Shown here: piece after piece, positions 19,106 to 28,162 of the stretch
Layout of the letters: the number at the start of each line of letters is the position of its first letter
Position numbering within the stretch: position 1 is the first letter of the stretch
NCBI GenBank assembly: GCA_017391675.1
Contig: JAFOXR010000076.1
Location: forward strand, 1-64,000
Length of the DNA: 64,000 nt
Source: Muribaculaceae bacterium
Lineage (GTDB): Bacteria; Bacteroidota; Bacteroidia; Bacteroidales; Muribaculaceae
Direction: 5' to 3'
Program-made: the position numbers and the translations under genes
Notes under the pieces: generated by a model
Told to the model about the DNA's origin: nothing
The model's input: the letters and a program-made list of their open reading frames with translations, nothing else
The model's database searches: none

Positions 19106-20518
19106 TCATACTTTAAGTTCTAGTCCCACAACATTTTCCACATGGTGTGTGTGAGGGAACATATCCACAGGCTGAATTTCAGTTACTTTATATTTCGTGT
19201 CAAGCATAGCCAAATCCCGAGCTTGAGTTGCCGGATTACAGCTCACATACACTATTCTCTTAGGCTCAGCAGCAAGAATCACATTAACCACATCTTCATG
19301 CATGCCTGCTCTAGGCGGGTCAACGATCATCACATCAGGCACACCATGTTGCGCAACGAAGTCATGAGTCAGCACATCTTTCATATCGCCGGCATAGAAT
19401 AAAGTATTATCTATTCCATTAACACGAGAGTTCAGCTTAGCATCGCTTATGGCATCTTCCACATATTCAATACCTACAACTTGACGGGCTTGTCGAGCCA
19501 CGAAATTTGCAATTGTTCCAGTGCCGGTATACAGGTCATATACAAGCTCCTCGCCTGTAAGCTTAGCCATTCCACGAGCGACCTTATACAATTCATATGC
19601 TTGAGCAGAATTTGTTTGATAGAAAGACTTAGCCCCCACTCTGAACTTCAGCCCTTCCATTTCTTCTTCAATGTAATCGTTTCCTCTGAAAGCAATAATC
19701 TCCTGGTCGCCTATCGTATCGTTTACCTTCAAGTTTACTACATACAGTAGTGAAGTAATTTGAGGGAACTTATCGGAGATAGCTCCCATTACATCGTCAA
19801 TCTTTTCCTGGTCATTTTCGCCAAACACAACCACAAGCATTATATCTCCAGTACTAGCCGTTCTCACCATGATGGTGCGCATAAGCCCTTGCTGAGCCTT
19901 GATATCATAAAATGTATAGGACTTTGACAATGCATAGTTTCTTATAAACAGTCTTATATCGTTAGATATATCTTTCTGCAGCCAGCATTTCTTTATGTCA
20001 AGCACCTTGTCGAATGCTCCTGGGATATGAAAGCCTAGTGCATTCCTGTCGGGAAACTCAACACCACTCTTCATCTCCTCGAATGTAAGCCAGCACTTAT
20101 TGGAAAATGTAAATTCCAGTTTATTGCGATAGAACTGCGTATTTGCCGATCCAAGGATAGGCTTAATTTCTGGAATAGGTATTTTTGCAATGCGCTCCAT
20201 TGCATCTTTCACTTGCTGATGCTTGTACTTAAGCTGCTCTTCATACGGCAAATGTTGCCATTTACAGCCGCCACACACTCCGAAATGCTGACAGAAAGGC
20301 TCACATCTCACCTCACTAGGTTTCTTAAGATTCACTATATGTCCTTCAGCATAGCTATGCTTTTTCTTGTCAATCTTGACATCAGCAATGTCACCCGGTG
20401 CGCCATAAGGAATGAACACAACCATGTCATTCACTCGCGCAATGCTTTTGCCTTCGGCTGCAACACCAGTTATTTCAACATCTTCCAATAACGGAAGTTC
20501 TCTTCTTTTTCTACCCAT
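19106..20518 (-). CDS. rlmD: 23S rRNA (uracil-5-)-methyltransferase, RlmD/RumA family
   Basis: Methylates a uridine of 23S rRNA using S-adenosylmethionine. A TRAM domain forms the first 65 residues. Iron-sulfur ligands follow in the order C-X5-C-X2-C (EPFCQHFGVCGGCKW), and a later Cys in DIKKCWLQ is the fourth. The methyltransferase part has QTNSAQAYELY, DLYTGTGTIANF, the catalytic Cys in VYVSCNP and DPPRAGMHE. The start at 20518 (MGRKRR) is chosen because a TAnnTTTG element lies at 20537-20544 on this strand, so the longer frame beginning at 20539 would start upstream of the transcription start. Confidence 0.92.
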   Translation of the reverse strand: MGRKRRELPLLEDVEITGVAAEGKSIARVNDMVVFIPYGAPGDIADVKIDKKKHSYAEGHIVNLKKPSEVRCEPFCQHFGVCGGCKWQHLPYEEQLKYKHQQVKDAMERIAKIPIPEIKPILGSANTQFYRNKLEFTFSNKCWLTFEEMKSGVEFPDRNALGFHIPGAFDKVLDIKKCWLQKDISNDIRLFIRNYALSKSYTFYDIKAQQGLMRTIMVRTASTGDIMLVVVFGENDQEKIDDVMGAISDKFPQITSLLYVVNLKVNDTIGDQEIIAFRGNDYIEEEMEGLKFRVGAKSFYQTNSAQAYELYKVARGMAKLTGEELVYDLYTGTGTIANFVARQARQVVGIEYVEDAISDAKLNSRVNGIDNTLFYAGDMKDVLTHDFVAQHGVPDVMIVDPPRAGMHEDVVNVILAAEPKRIVYVSCNPATQARDLAMLDTKYKVTEIQPVDMFPHTHHVENVVGLELKV

Positions 20519-20536
20519 TACTATAATAATTTGATG

Positions 20537-20544
20537 CAAATTTA
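20537..20544 (-). promoter_or_regulatory. Minus-7 element ahead of rlmD
   Basis: Reads TAAATTTG on the minus strand. It rules out the longer start of rlmD because transcription would begin near 20530. Confidence 0.5.
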
Positions 20545-20666
20545 CTGAAAAAATCCGATATAATTATAGATAATGGTAATAACACCTACATAGCATGTAA
20601 AAATCACCCCTCAATATTCATTATATATTCTAATTCATATTTCTTTTATTATTGGAAATCTTTTGC

Positions 20667-20674
20667 TATATTTG
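20667..20674 (+). promoter_or_regulatory. Minus-7 element ahead of ppdK
   Basis: TATATTTG matches the Bacteroidetes -7 consensus and would give a leader of about 80 bases. The -33 box is not obvious. Confidence 0.5.
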
Positions 20675-20762
20675 CAAATAGCATTTGCGACATGTAATGT
20701 AGCAATGCTAATAAACTAACAATGATTATTTATTAACTTATTGTAATTCATATAATTAATTC

Positions 20763-23477
20763 ATGAAGAATGTTTATACTTTCGGTAACGGAAGCGCAGA
20801 AGGCCGTGCCGATATGAAAAACTTGCTTGGTGGTAAAGGTGCCAACCTAGCAGAAATGAACTTGATTGGAGTTCCTGTACCTCCTGGTTTTACAATCACA
20901 ACAGAAGTTTGTACCCTTTATACTCAACAGGGAAAAGATGCTGTTGTTAAATTGATAGAAGAAGATGTAAAGAACTCTATCAAGCACATTGAAGACCTTA
21001 CCGGTAACAAATTCAACGATGCAGAAAATCCACTATTGGTTTCTGTTCGTTCTGGTGCTCGTGTTTCAATGCCAGGTATGATGGATACAGTGCTTAACCT
21101 TGGTATGAATGACCAAGTTGTTGAAGCTCTTGCTAAGAAATCGGGCAACCCACGCTTCGCATGGGACAGCTACCGCCGTTTCGTTCAAATGTATGGTGAT
21201 GTCGTTCTAGGCATGAAACCAAAGAACAAGACTGACATCGACCCATTTGAAGAAGTAATGGAAGGCGTAAAGGAAGAAAAAGGCGTTAAACTTGATACCG
21301 AACTTGATGTAGAAGACTTGAAGAAACTTGTTAAGCTATTCAAGGAAGCCGTATTGAAGTCAACTGGCAATGTTTTCCCAGAAAGTGCTTGGGAACAACT
21401 TTGGGGTGCTATCTGCGCTGTATTCGACAGCTGGATGAACGAACGCGCTATCCTTTACCGTCGCATGAACCAAATCCCAGAAGAATGGGGAACTGCTGTG
21501 AATGTACAAGCAATGGTTTACGGTAACATGGGCGAAACTTCAGCTACTGGTGTGGCATTTACTCGTGATGCTGCTACTGGTGAAGACATCTTCAACGGTG
21601 AGTACCTAATCAACGCACAAGGTGAAGATGTTGTTGCCGGTGTTCGCACTCCACAACAAATCACTATCGAAGGTTCACGCCGCTGGGCTAAGCTTCAAGG
21701 AATTTCAGAAGAAGAACGCGCTTCTAAATATCCTTCTCTTGAAGAATCTATGCCAGAATGCGCTAAGAGCCTTATCGAAACTCAACAAAAGCTTGAAGAC
21801 CACTACAAGGATATGCAAGACCTTGAGTTCACTATCCAAGACGGCAAGCTATGGTTGCTACAAACTCGTAACGGTAAGCGCACAGGTGCTGCTATGGTTA
21901 AGATCGCTATGGATCTTCTTCGCGAAGGTATCATCGACGAAAAGACAGTTCTTAAGCGCATGGAACCACAAAAGCTTGACGAACTTCTTCACCCTGTATT
22001 TGACAAATCAGCTCTAGCTAAGGCTAAGACTGTAGCTAAGGGTCTTCCTGCTTCTCCAGGTGCTGCTACCGGTCAAATCGTATTCTTTGCCGATGATGCT
22101 GAAGCTTGGGCAGAACGCAAGAAGAAAGTTATCATGGTTCGTCTTGAAACATCTCCAGAAGACCTTCGCGGTATGACTGTAGCACAAGGTATCTTGACAG
22201 CTCGCGGTGGTATGACATCTCACGCTGCTGTTGTTGCTCGCGGTATCGGTAAGTGCTGTGTATCGGGTGCTGGTGAAATCAAGGTAGACTACAAGGAAAA
22301 GACTGTAGAAATGGGTGGCAAAGTTTACCAAGAAGGTGACTGGATTTCATTGAATGGTAGTACAGGTGATGTATACGAAGGACAAGTTCCTACAGTAGAT
22401 GCTGAACTGGACGGAGACTTCGCTGCTATCATGAACCTTGCAGAAAAATATACAAAGGTAGATGTTCGCACTAATGCCGACTCTCCACGCGACGCTCTTG
22501 TAGCTCGTAAGTTTGGTGCTAAGGGTATTGGTCTATGCCGTACAGAACACATGTTCTTCGAAGGCGACCGCATCAAGGCTATGCGCGAAATGATTATCGC
22601 TCGTGACGAAGAAGGCCGCCGTGAAGCTCTTGCTAAATTGCTTCCTATGCAACGCGGTGACTTTGAAGGTATCTTCGAAGCTATGGACGGACTAGGAGTT
22701 ACTATCCGTCTTCTTGACCCACCTTTGCACGAATTCGTTCCTCATCAAACAGCTACTCAAAAGGAACTTGCTGAAGAAATGGGTATGACTCTTGAAGAAG
22801 TTAAGTCTATCGTTGATTCTCTTGAAGAATTCAACCCAATGCTTGGCCACCGTGGTTGTCGTCTAGGTAACACCTACCCAGAAATCACTGAAATGCAAGC
22901 TCGCGCTATCCTTGAAGCTGCTCTTAATGTGAAGGCTAAGGGTATCGATGTTCACCCAGAAATCATGATTCCTCTTGTAGGTGTTCTTAAGGAACTTCAA
23001 ATGCAAGCTGCTATCATCAACGAAACTGCTCAAAAGGTATTCGCTGAACGCGGTGACTCTGTAGCTTACAAGATTGGTACTATGATTGAAGTACCTCGCG
23101 CTGCTCTTACTGCTGACCAAATCGCAACTGTAGCCGACTTCTTCTCATTCGGTACTAACGACTTGACTCAGATGACATTCGGTTACTCTCGTGACGATGC
23201 TCCTAAGTTCTTGAAGGTTTATAAGGAAAAGGGTCTTATCAAGACCGATCCATTCGAAGTACTAGATCAAGAAGGTGTAGGCCAACTTGTTAAGATGGGT
23301 ACTGAAAAGGGTCGCTCAACTAAACCAGAATTGAAGGTTGGTATCTGTGGCGAACATGGTGGTGAACCATCTTCAGTTAAGTTCTGTGCTAAGCTTGGAA
23401 TGAACTATGTATCATGTTCTCCATTCCGCGTGCCTATCGCTCGCCTAGCTGCTGCGCAGGCTGCAGTTGAAGAATAA
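20763..23477 (+). CDS. ppdK: Pyruvate, phosphate dikinase
   Basis: Reversibly converts pyruvate, ATP and phosphate to phosphoenolpyruvate, AMP and pyrophosphate, a central step in PPi-linked glycolysis and gluconeogenesis of anaerobes. At 904 residues it has the full layout: N-terminal nucleotide-grasp domain (GKGANLAEM near 24), swivelling phosphohistidine domain with His487 in GGMTSHAAVVARG, and a C-terminal TIM barrel with Cys862 in GICGEHGG. Codon use is strikingly restricted (CTT, GCT, AAG, CGC/CGT), as in the ribosomal genes, indicating very high expression. It is a single-gene unit with its own promoter and terminator. Confidence 0.97.
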   Translation: MKNVYTFGNGSAEGRADMKNLLGGKGANLAEMNLIGVPVPPGFTITTEVCTLYTQQGKDAVVKLIEEDVKNSIKHIEDLTGNKFNDAENPLLVSVRSGARVSMPGMMDTVLNLGMNDQVVEALAKKSGNPRFAWDSYRRFVQMYGDVVLGMKPKNKTDIDPFEEVMEGVKEEKGVKLDTELDVEDLKKLVKLFKEAVLKSTGNVFPESAWEQLWGAICAVFDSWMNERAILYRRMNQIPEEWGTAVNVQAMVYGNMGETSATGVAFTRDAATGEDIFNGEYLINAQGEDVVAGVRTPQQITIEGSRRWAKLQGISEEERASKYPSLEESMPECAKSLIETQQKLEDHYKDMQDLEFTIQDGKLWLLQTRNGKRTGAAMVKIAMDLLREGIIDEKTVLKRMEPQKLDELLHPVFDKSALAKAKTVAKGLPASPGAATGQIVFFADDAEAWAERKKKVIMVRLETSPEDLRGMTVAQGILTARGGMTSHAAVVARGIGKCCVSGAGEIKVDYKEKTVEMGGKVYQEGDWISLNGSTGDVYEGQVPTVDAELDGDFAAIMNLAEKYTKVDVRTNADSPRDALVARKFGAKGIGLCRTEHMFFEGDRIKAMREMIIARDEEGRREALAKLLPMQRGDFEGIFEAMDGLGVTIRLLDPPLHEFVPHQTATQKELAEEMGMTLEEVKSIVDSLEEFNPMLGHRGCRLGNTYPEITEMQARAILEAALNVKAKGIDVHPEIMIPLVGVLKELQMQAAIINETAQKVFAERGDSVAYKIGTMIEVPRAALTADQIATVADFFSFGTNDLTQMTFGYSRDDAPKFLKVYKEKGLIKTDPFEVLDQEGVGQLVKMGTEKGRSTKPELKVGICGEHGGEPSSVKFCAKLGMNYVSCSPFRVPIARLAAAQAAVEE

Positions 23478-23495
23478 TAATATTCTCACAACATA

Positions 23496-23532
23496 AAAAG
23501 ACACTTTGCAATCACTGCAAAGTGTCTTTTTT
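23496..23532 (+). terminator. Terminator of ppdK
   Basis: A 15-base perfect stem (AAAAGACACTTTGCA) with a 5-base loop is followed by a T run. Confidence 0.93.
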
Positions 23533-23583
23533 CCTTCAAATTCACGCCTTATTACTCAATCTATAATATAGACACTAGAACTT

Positions 23584-23600
23584 TGTCTGAAATTCAGACA
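23584..23600. repeat. Perfect 17-base palindrome (8-1-8)
   Basis: TGTCTGAA-A-TTCAGACA is a perfect odd-centred inverted repeat in the non-coding gap between the ppdK and thioredoxin terminators. No T run follows, so it does not look like a terminator. Confidence 0.6.
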
Positions 23601-23674
23601 TCAAGGCTCGTGTGCGTATAGTGTTTTCTGTCTAAAACGGCACGCAAGGGAAATCATCTTTCTTAATAAGCAAA

Positions 23675-23700
23675 AAAGGGTGCGAATATTCGCAACCTTT
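23675..23700. terminator. Terminator of the thioredoxin gene
   Basis: AAAGG-G-TGCGA, loop ATAT, TCGCA-A-CCTTT forms a hairpin with one internal mismatch. On the minus strand it is followed by a T run, so it ends the thioredoxin transcript. Confidence 0.75.
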
Positions 23701-23726
23701 AACTTTAAAATATCTGCAGCCCTAGA

Positions 23727-24167
23727 TTACTTCTTCGGGAAGAACATATAGTCAATCACTTCCTTTAATTCGGCTTTTGGATATAAGCCCATTACCGTTT
23801 GTGGCTGACCATTCACAGGAATGAAAATTACCATGGGTATTGACTGAACACCGAATGCGTTACCCAGTTCACGATTCTTATCAAGATCAATCTTATAAAA
23901 ATCAACTTTACCATTATATTCGGTTGCCAATTCATTAAGGATTGGCGACAGGCGTTTGCATGGGCCACACCATGTTGCGTAAATATCCACTACGACAGGT
24001 TTCTTATTTACTTGTTTAAGACTGTTCAAACCTCGGCTATAATCTCCTACCAATGTCTTAAACTGTGCTTGCGTAATATTTTTCACCTCAGTTGGTGTCT
24101 TAGCGTTAGCGCATGACACTAGCAATGACACCAGTACAAATGATAGTCCTAAAAAAAACTTTCTCAT
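23727..24167 (-). CDS. Thioredoxin-like lipoprotein
   Basis: 146-residue secreted thioredoxin. A lipoprotein signal ends at Cys19 (LLVSC). The redox centre is WCGPC at residues 66-70 inside VDIYATWCGPCKRLSP. The cis-proline follows later in GVQSIPMVIF. It should act as a periplasmic disulfide reductant or oxidant; the partner is unknown. It is a single-gene unit. Confidence 0.9.
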   Translation of the reverse strand: MRKFFLGLSFVLVSLLVSCANAKTPTEVKNITQAQFKTLVGDYSRGLNSLKQVNKKPVVVDIYATWCGPCKRLSPILNELATEYNGKVDFYKIDLDKNRELGNAFGVQSIPMVIFIPVNGQPQTVMGLYPKAELKEVIDYMFFPKK

Positions 24168-24240
24168 ATTACTATAAATTATTTATCAAGAAAACACGCC
24201 AACGCATGTTTTGTTTCAAATAAGGTATTCTTAACAATGC

Positions 24241-24262
24241 AGCTCCTCTAAGAAGAGGAGCT
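24241..24262 (-). terminator. Hairpin downstream of the DUF4301 gene
   Basis: AGCTCCTCT and AGAGGAGCT form a perfect 9-base stem with a 4-base loop, 26 bases beyond the stop codon of the DUF4301 gene. The T tract is weak. Confidence 0.6.
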
Positions 24263-24287
24263 ACGCTTAATATATCACTAATATATC

Positions 24288-25808
24288 TCAACCTTGGTGC
24301 TGTACACGCAACAAATCGTTTACAGTCTTAACCGGATTGAATGTTGCAAGGGGCACATCAACGAAGATTGTGTTCCAGTCACTCATTGAGCCATTCCATA
24401 GACCTGGAAGTTCTAGTGCCTTAATGGTTGTTCCCGACTTCGATTTTTCCGAAATCAAACCAGTTTGCTTATCCACATACTCCTTAAGGTTGAACTTGTT
24501 GCCTTTATAATCCTTGATATAACAAACCAAATCCACAGGATTGAAGTGCGTACCACTCTTAATCAGTTCAGCCGATTCTGGCTTTGACATATCAAACTGA
24601 GCCGATTCAAGGATTTGAGGAGAACGAGAGCCATCTTGATTGTAAGCAATATAAGGACCGCCTCCAGGTTCACCGTCATTCTTCACCATACCGCACACGC
24701 GAATAGGACGATTAAGCTTGTTCTTGATATACAGAACTAGTTCGCAATCTTCAAGATTCTTAGTTTCGCTATTACGCACATTCAATGTATTGTGAAGGAA
24801 CTGAATCATTTCACGCACATCGTCCATTGTATACTTGCCATTTTCAAGCAACTCAAGATAGTTCTTAATCTGACGCTGTACTTTCACAAGGCAACCGCCA
24901 ATCACCTTCTTGTACTTTATTGTTTCAGCGCGTAGGCTGCTTGGCACGACATTGTCAATATTCTTCACAAATACCACATCGGCATCGATATCATTAAGAT
25001 TTTCAAGCAACGCTCCATGACCTGCAGGACGGAAAAGCAACTTGCCGTCTTCGCGATAAGGGTTGTTTTCCATATCTACCGCAACTGTATCGGTAGAAGA
25101 CTTCTGCTCGCTCATTGACACATTATACTTCACGCCCCACTTTTCGGCAAATCCAGGAACTTTTGCATTAATTAGCTTCACGAATTCTGGCTTATGCTCA
25201 GGCGACACTGTGAAATGGATATTCACCTTCTTGTCTTTATCGGTAGCATATTGCGCACCTTCTTCAAGATGTTCTTCTAGCGGAGTGTGCACTTCTGCCC
25301 CAACCTTATGGAACTGCAACAAAGCCTTTGGCAAGAATCCATAGTTCAAACCATCGCCATTAAGCATGCATTGAACAATTTCCTTGTATTTCCCTTCGGC
25401 CTTCAATGCAGGGATATCCTTGCCATGATTCTTAACGCATACAGCGTTAAGAGCATCATAGAATGCAAATTTTTCTATTTCATTGAAATATTTCTTTTCA
25501 AAGTCGGATACAGGTACATCATTAGCACCATTCATGAATGAAAACATATCTTTGAACATACGGCTAGCAGCTCCCGATGCAGGAACAAACTTTTCAACCA
25601 CGCCACCGCCTGCAAGAAAACTGTCCCATTCGGCAATGCATTCATCAACTTGTGCCTCGTCAAATTTTGTTATGCCGTTGCCCACAGCTGCACTGGCTTC
25701 TATTTTCAAATAAGGAAAACCAGTCTTGAATGTTTCCAGTTGTTCATTAAAGATTTCTTCGGTTATACCTTTCTCTTGTAGCTGTTTTAAATCTTCTGAA
25801 TTAAGCAT
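24288..25808 (-). CDS. DUF4301 family protein
   Basis: 506-residue cytoplasmic protein of a family found almost only in Bacteroidetes and without assigned activity. The start MLNSEDLKQLQEKGI and the core (GFPYLKIEASAAVGNGI, FVPASGAASRMFKDMF, FRPAGHGALLENLND) are characteristic. The FRPAGHGALL and PASGAASRM loops look like nucleotide- or sugar-phosphate-binding loops, but that is inference. The ATG at 25808 is preferred over 25817 because relatives begin with the ML/MF-x-x-EDL pattern. Promoter elements lie at 25846-25878 on this strand. Confidence 0.85.
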   Translation of the reverse strand: MLNSEDLKQLQEKGITEEIFNEQLETFKTGFPYLKIEASAAVGNGITKFDEAQVDECIAEWDSFLAGGGVVEKFVPASGAASRMFKDMFSFMNGANDVPVSDFEKKYFNEIEKFAFYDALNAVCVKNHGKDIPALKAEGKYKEIVQCMLNGDGLNYGFLPKALLQFHKVGAEVHTPLEEHLEEGAQYATDKDKKVNIHFTVSPEHKPEFVKLINAKVPGFAEKWGVKYNVSMSEQKSSTDTVAVDMENNPYREDGKLLFRPAGHGALLENLNDIDADVVFVKNIDNVVPSSLRAETIKYKKVIGGCLVKVQRQIKNYLELLENGKYTMDDVREMIQFLHNTLNVRNSETKNLEDCELVLYIKNKLNRPIRVCGMVKNDGEPGGGPYIAYNQDGSRSPQILESAQFDMSKPESAELIKSGTHFNPVDLVCYIKDYKGNKFNLKEYVDKQTGLISEKSKSGTTIKALELPGLWNGSMSDWNTIFVDVPLATFNPVKTVNDLLRVQHQG

Positions 25809-25845
25809 GTTTATCATCTATTAGTTGTGAGTAATTTATTTTTTT

Positions 25846-25878
25846 CAAAGTTAACTCAAAATAGCTATTAAAACAAAT
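25846..25878 (-). promoter_or_regulatory. Promoter of the DUF4301 gene
   Basis: On the minus strand TTTG (25875-25878) and TAACTTTG (25846-25853) are 21 bases apart, a good Bacteroidetes promoter. It lies back to back with the relA-type promoter. Confidence 0.65.
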
Positions 25879-25893
25879 TTTTATAATTACAAT

Positions 25894-25924
25894 TTGCTTT
25901 TATCTGCACCTTATATTACCTTTG
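25894..25924 (+). promoter_or_regulatory. Promoter of the RelA-type gene
   Basis: TTTG at 25894-25897 and TTACTTTG at 25917-25924 (one mismatch to TAnnTTTG) are 19 bases apart. Transcription near 25931 would exclude the longer start at 25922. Confidence 0.6.
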
Positions 25925-25951
25925 AATAGAAATTCTCAAGGAGGACTCATT

Positions 25952-28162
25952 ATGGAGACACAATATTTCACCGACGAGGAAAAAATCCTTGTCAAATTAC
26001 AATACAAGACCCTGCTAAACTCGGTTAAGGACATCGTAAGCCGTCACGACATAAATCGTGTGCACCGAATAATCAGAAAAGGTGTTGCCGACAATCATTT
26101 CGGCAGGGACAAGTATGGTATAAATCCATCAATAAGACACCTCATCACAGCAAACACGCTAGTAGAAAGCTTCGGGGCCGACCGCAACATGATTATAGCC
26201 ATTATGCTATACAATCTTTGCAAGAATGACTATCTGCCCGAAAGCTACATTCTCAAAGAGTTTGGCAGTGATATTGCCAAGCTCGTGAAAGGTCTGCTGC
26301 AAGTATCAAGCCTGTACAAGAAGCGTTCGGCTGTAGAAAGCGAGAACTACCACAAACTGCTGCTCACTTTTGCCGAGGACATCAGAGTGATTATTATCAT
26401 GACGATTGACCGATTGAGCCTTATGCGCATGATCAATCATCACCCCGACACAAAATTCGTGAAGGACATTGCTAATGAAGCTAAGTTCCTATATGCTCCT
26501 CTAGCCCATCGCCTTGGATTGTACAAAATCAAATCGGAACTTGAAGATCTTTCTCTAAAGTACACCAAGCGCGACACCTTCACCGAGATAGCCAACAAGC
26601 TCAACCGCAGCAAGGTGAAACGCGACGAGTACATTGCCAACTTTATAGCACCAGTAAAGGAGGCTCTTTTAAAAGCCGGGCTGAATTTTGAGATTAAAGG
26701 ACGAACAAAGTCTATCAACTCCATCTACAACAAGATGGTAAAACAGAATGCCGATGTAGACGACATCTACGACTTGTTTGCCATTCGCATCATAATAGAC
26801 ACTGCCGAAGAAAAGGAAAAAACCGAATGCTGGGTTGCCTACTCTATCGTAACCGACCTATACAAGGCTAATCCTGCCCGATTGAAAGACTGGCTTACTA
26901 TACCTAAGTCTAACGGATACGAATCATTGCACATTACAGTATACGGTCCCGAAAACCAATGGGTAGAAGTTCAGATACGAAGCCGGAGAATGGACGAAAT
27001 AGCCGAAAAGGGACTTGCGGCGCACTGGAAATACAAGGGTATCAAGAGCGAATCCAATCTTGACACCTGGATGAACAACATTCGCGACTTGCTTGAAGCA
27101 GGAAAAGACGGGAACAAAGAGCTTATCAAAGAAGTGAAAATGGATATCTACGACAAAGAGGTTTTCGTTTTCACTCCAAAAGGTGACTTGTACAAGCTGC
27201 CACAAGGAGCTACGCTTCTCGACTTCGCCTTCCATATACACTCTAAGCTAGGCTGCTCATGCACTGGCGGCAAAGTAAACGGAAAGAACCAGAAAATCAC
27301 CTACCGTCTACAAAGCGGTGACACGATTGAAATTCTCACTTCTACCACACAGACACCTAAGTTGGACTGGCTAAGTTTCGTTGTTACTTCAAAGGCACGC
27401 AATAAGATAAAGCAGGCTGTGAACGAAATGCACGCCAAGGTAGCCGATTTGGGAAAGGAACTGCTGCAACGCCGCTTTAAAAACAGAAAAATAGATGTCG
27501 AGGAAGCCTTGCTGATGCGCACGATACGCAAACTGGGATACAAGACTGTTACCGACTTCCATACGGCAATAGCAAACGAGACGATGAATGTAAACGATGT
27601 TATTGATACCTACATTGAAATCGACAGCAAGGACAATGAGACAGCAACTCATGAAACGGCTGCCAACTTCGTGCTTCAGCCCACAAGCGACCGCGAGGAT
27701 TATCGCCCGAACGACATTCTCGTTATAGGCGAAAACATGAAGGGCATTAACTACTCGTTATGCAAATGCTGCAATCCTATCTTTGGCGACGATGTGACCG
27801 GTTACATTTCAAGCAGCGGAGCAATAAAAATACACCGTTCCAGCTGCACCAACATAAAGCACCTTCTTGCAAAAGACCCTAACCGTGAAATCAAAGCCAC
27901 TTGGTCGGGGAAAATAGGTTCTCAATTTGCTGTGACACTAAGGATTCTAGGCAATGACGACATAGGCATTGTCACTAACATAACATCGGTAATCACAAAG
28001 GAAAAGGATACTACCCTGCGCAACATATCAATCGATTCAAACGACGGGCTGTTCCAGGGATACATGGTTATCGGCGTGGGCGACAAAGCCACATTAAACA
28101 ACTTGATAAAGAAAATCAGAAATATAAAAGGAGTAAAAGATGTACAACGAAGCAATAACTAA
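25952..28162 (+). CDS. RelA/SpoT-family (p)ppGpp synthetase, degenerate HD domain
   Basis: Stringent-response enzyme that makes (p)ppGpp from GTP or GDP and ATP. The synthetase domain is intact (DIYDLFAIRII, GYESLH near 322, VEVQIRS near 339). A TGS domain (VFVFTPKGDLYKLPQG to about 460) and a C-terminal ACT domain (about 660-736) follow. The N-terminal hydrolase region is present but its HD motif reads LYNLCKND (residues 86-93) in place of LHDVVEDT, and the upstream metal-binding His is not evident. It is therefore probably a synthetase only, RelA-like in function. The start at 25952 has an AAGGAGGA sequence 8 bases upstream, unusually good for this phylum. Confidence 0.93.
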   Translation: METQYFTDEEKILVKLQYKTLLNSVKDIVSRHDINRVHRIIRKGVADNHFGRDKYGINPSIRHLITANTLVESFGADRNMIIAIMLYNLCKNDYLPESYILKEFGSDIAKLVKGLLQVSSLYKKRSAVESENYHKLLLTFAEDIRVIIIMTIDRLSLMRMINHHPDTKFVKDIANEAKFLYAPLAHRLGLYKIKSELEDLSLKYTKRDTFTEIANKLNRSKVKRDEYIANFIAPVKEALLKAGLNFEIKGRTKSINSIYNKMVKQNADVDDIYDLFAIRIIIDTAEEKEKTECWVAYSIVTDLYKANPARLKDWLTIPKSNGYESLHITVYGPENQWVEVQIRSRRMDEIAEKGLAAHWKYKGIKSESNLDTWMNNIRDLLEAGKDGNKELIKEVKMDIYDKEVFVFTPKGDLYKLPQGATLLDFAFHIHSKLGCSCTGGKVNGKNQKITYRLQSGDTIEILTSTTQTPKLDWLSFVVTSKARNKIKQAVNEMHAKVADLGKELLQRRFKNRKIDVEEALLMRTIRKLGYKTVTDFHTAIANETMNVNDVIDTYIEIDSKDNETATHETAANFVLQPTSDREDYRPNDILVIGENMKGINYSLCKCCNPIFGDDVTGYISSSGAIKIHRSSCTNIKHLLAKDPNREIKATWSGKIGSQFAVTLRILGNDDIGIVTNITSVITKEKDTTLRNISIDSNDGLFQGYMVIGVGDKATLNNLIKKIRNIKGVKDVQRSNN

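Noticed and set aside
19481..19750. Several long frames opposite real genes, for example within rlmD, dnaA, malQ and nrdJ
   Set aside because: They are shadows of strongly supported genes on the other strand with no domain signs of their own.
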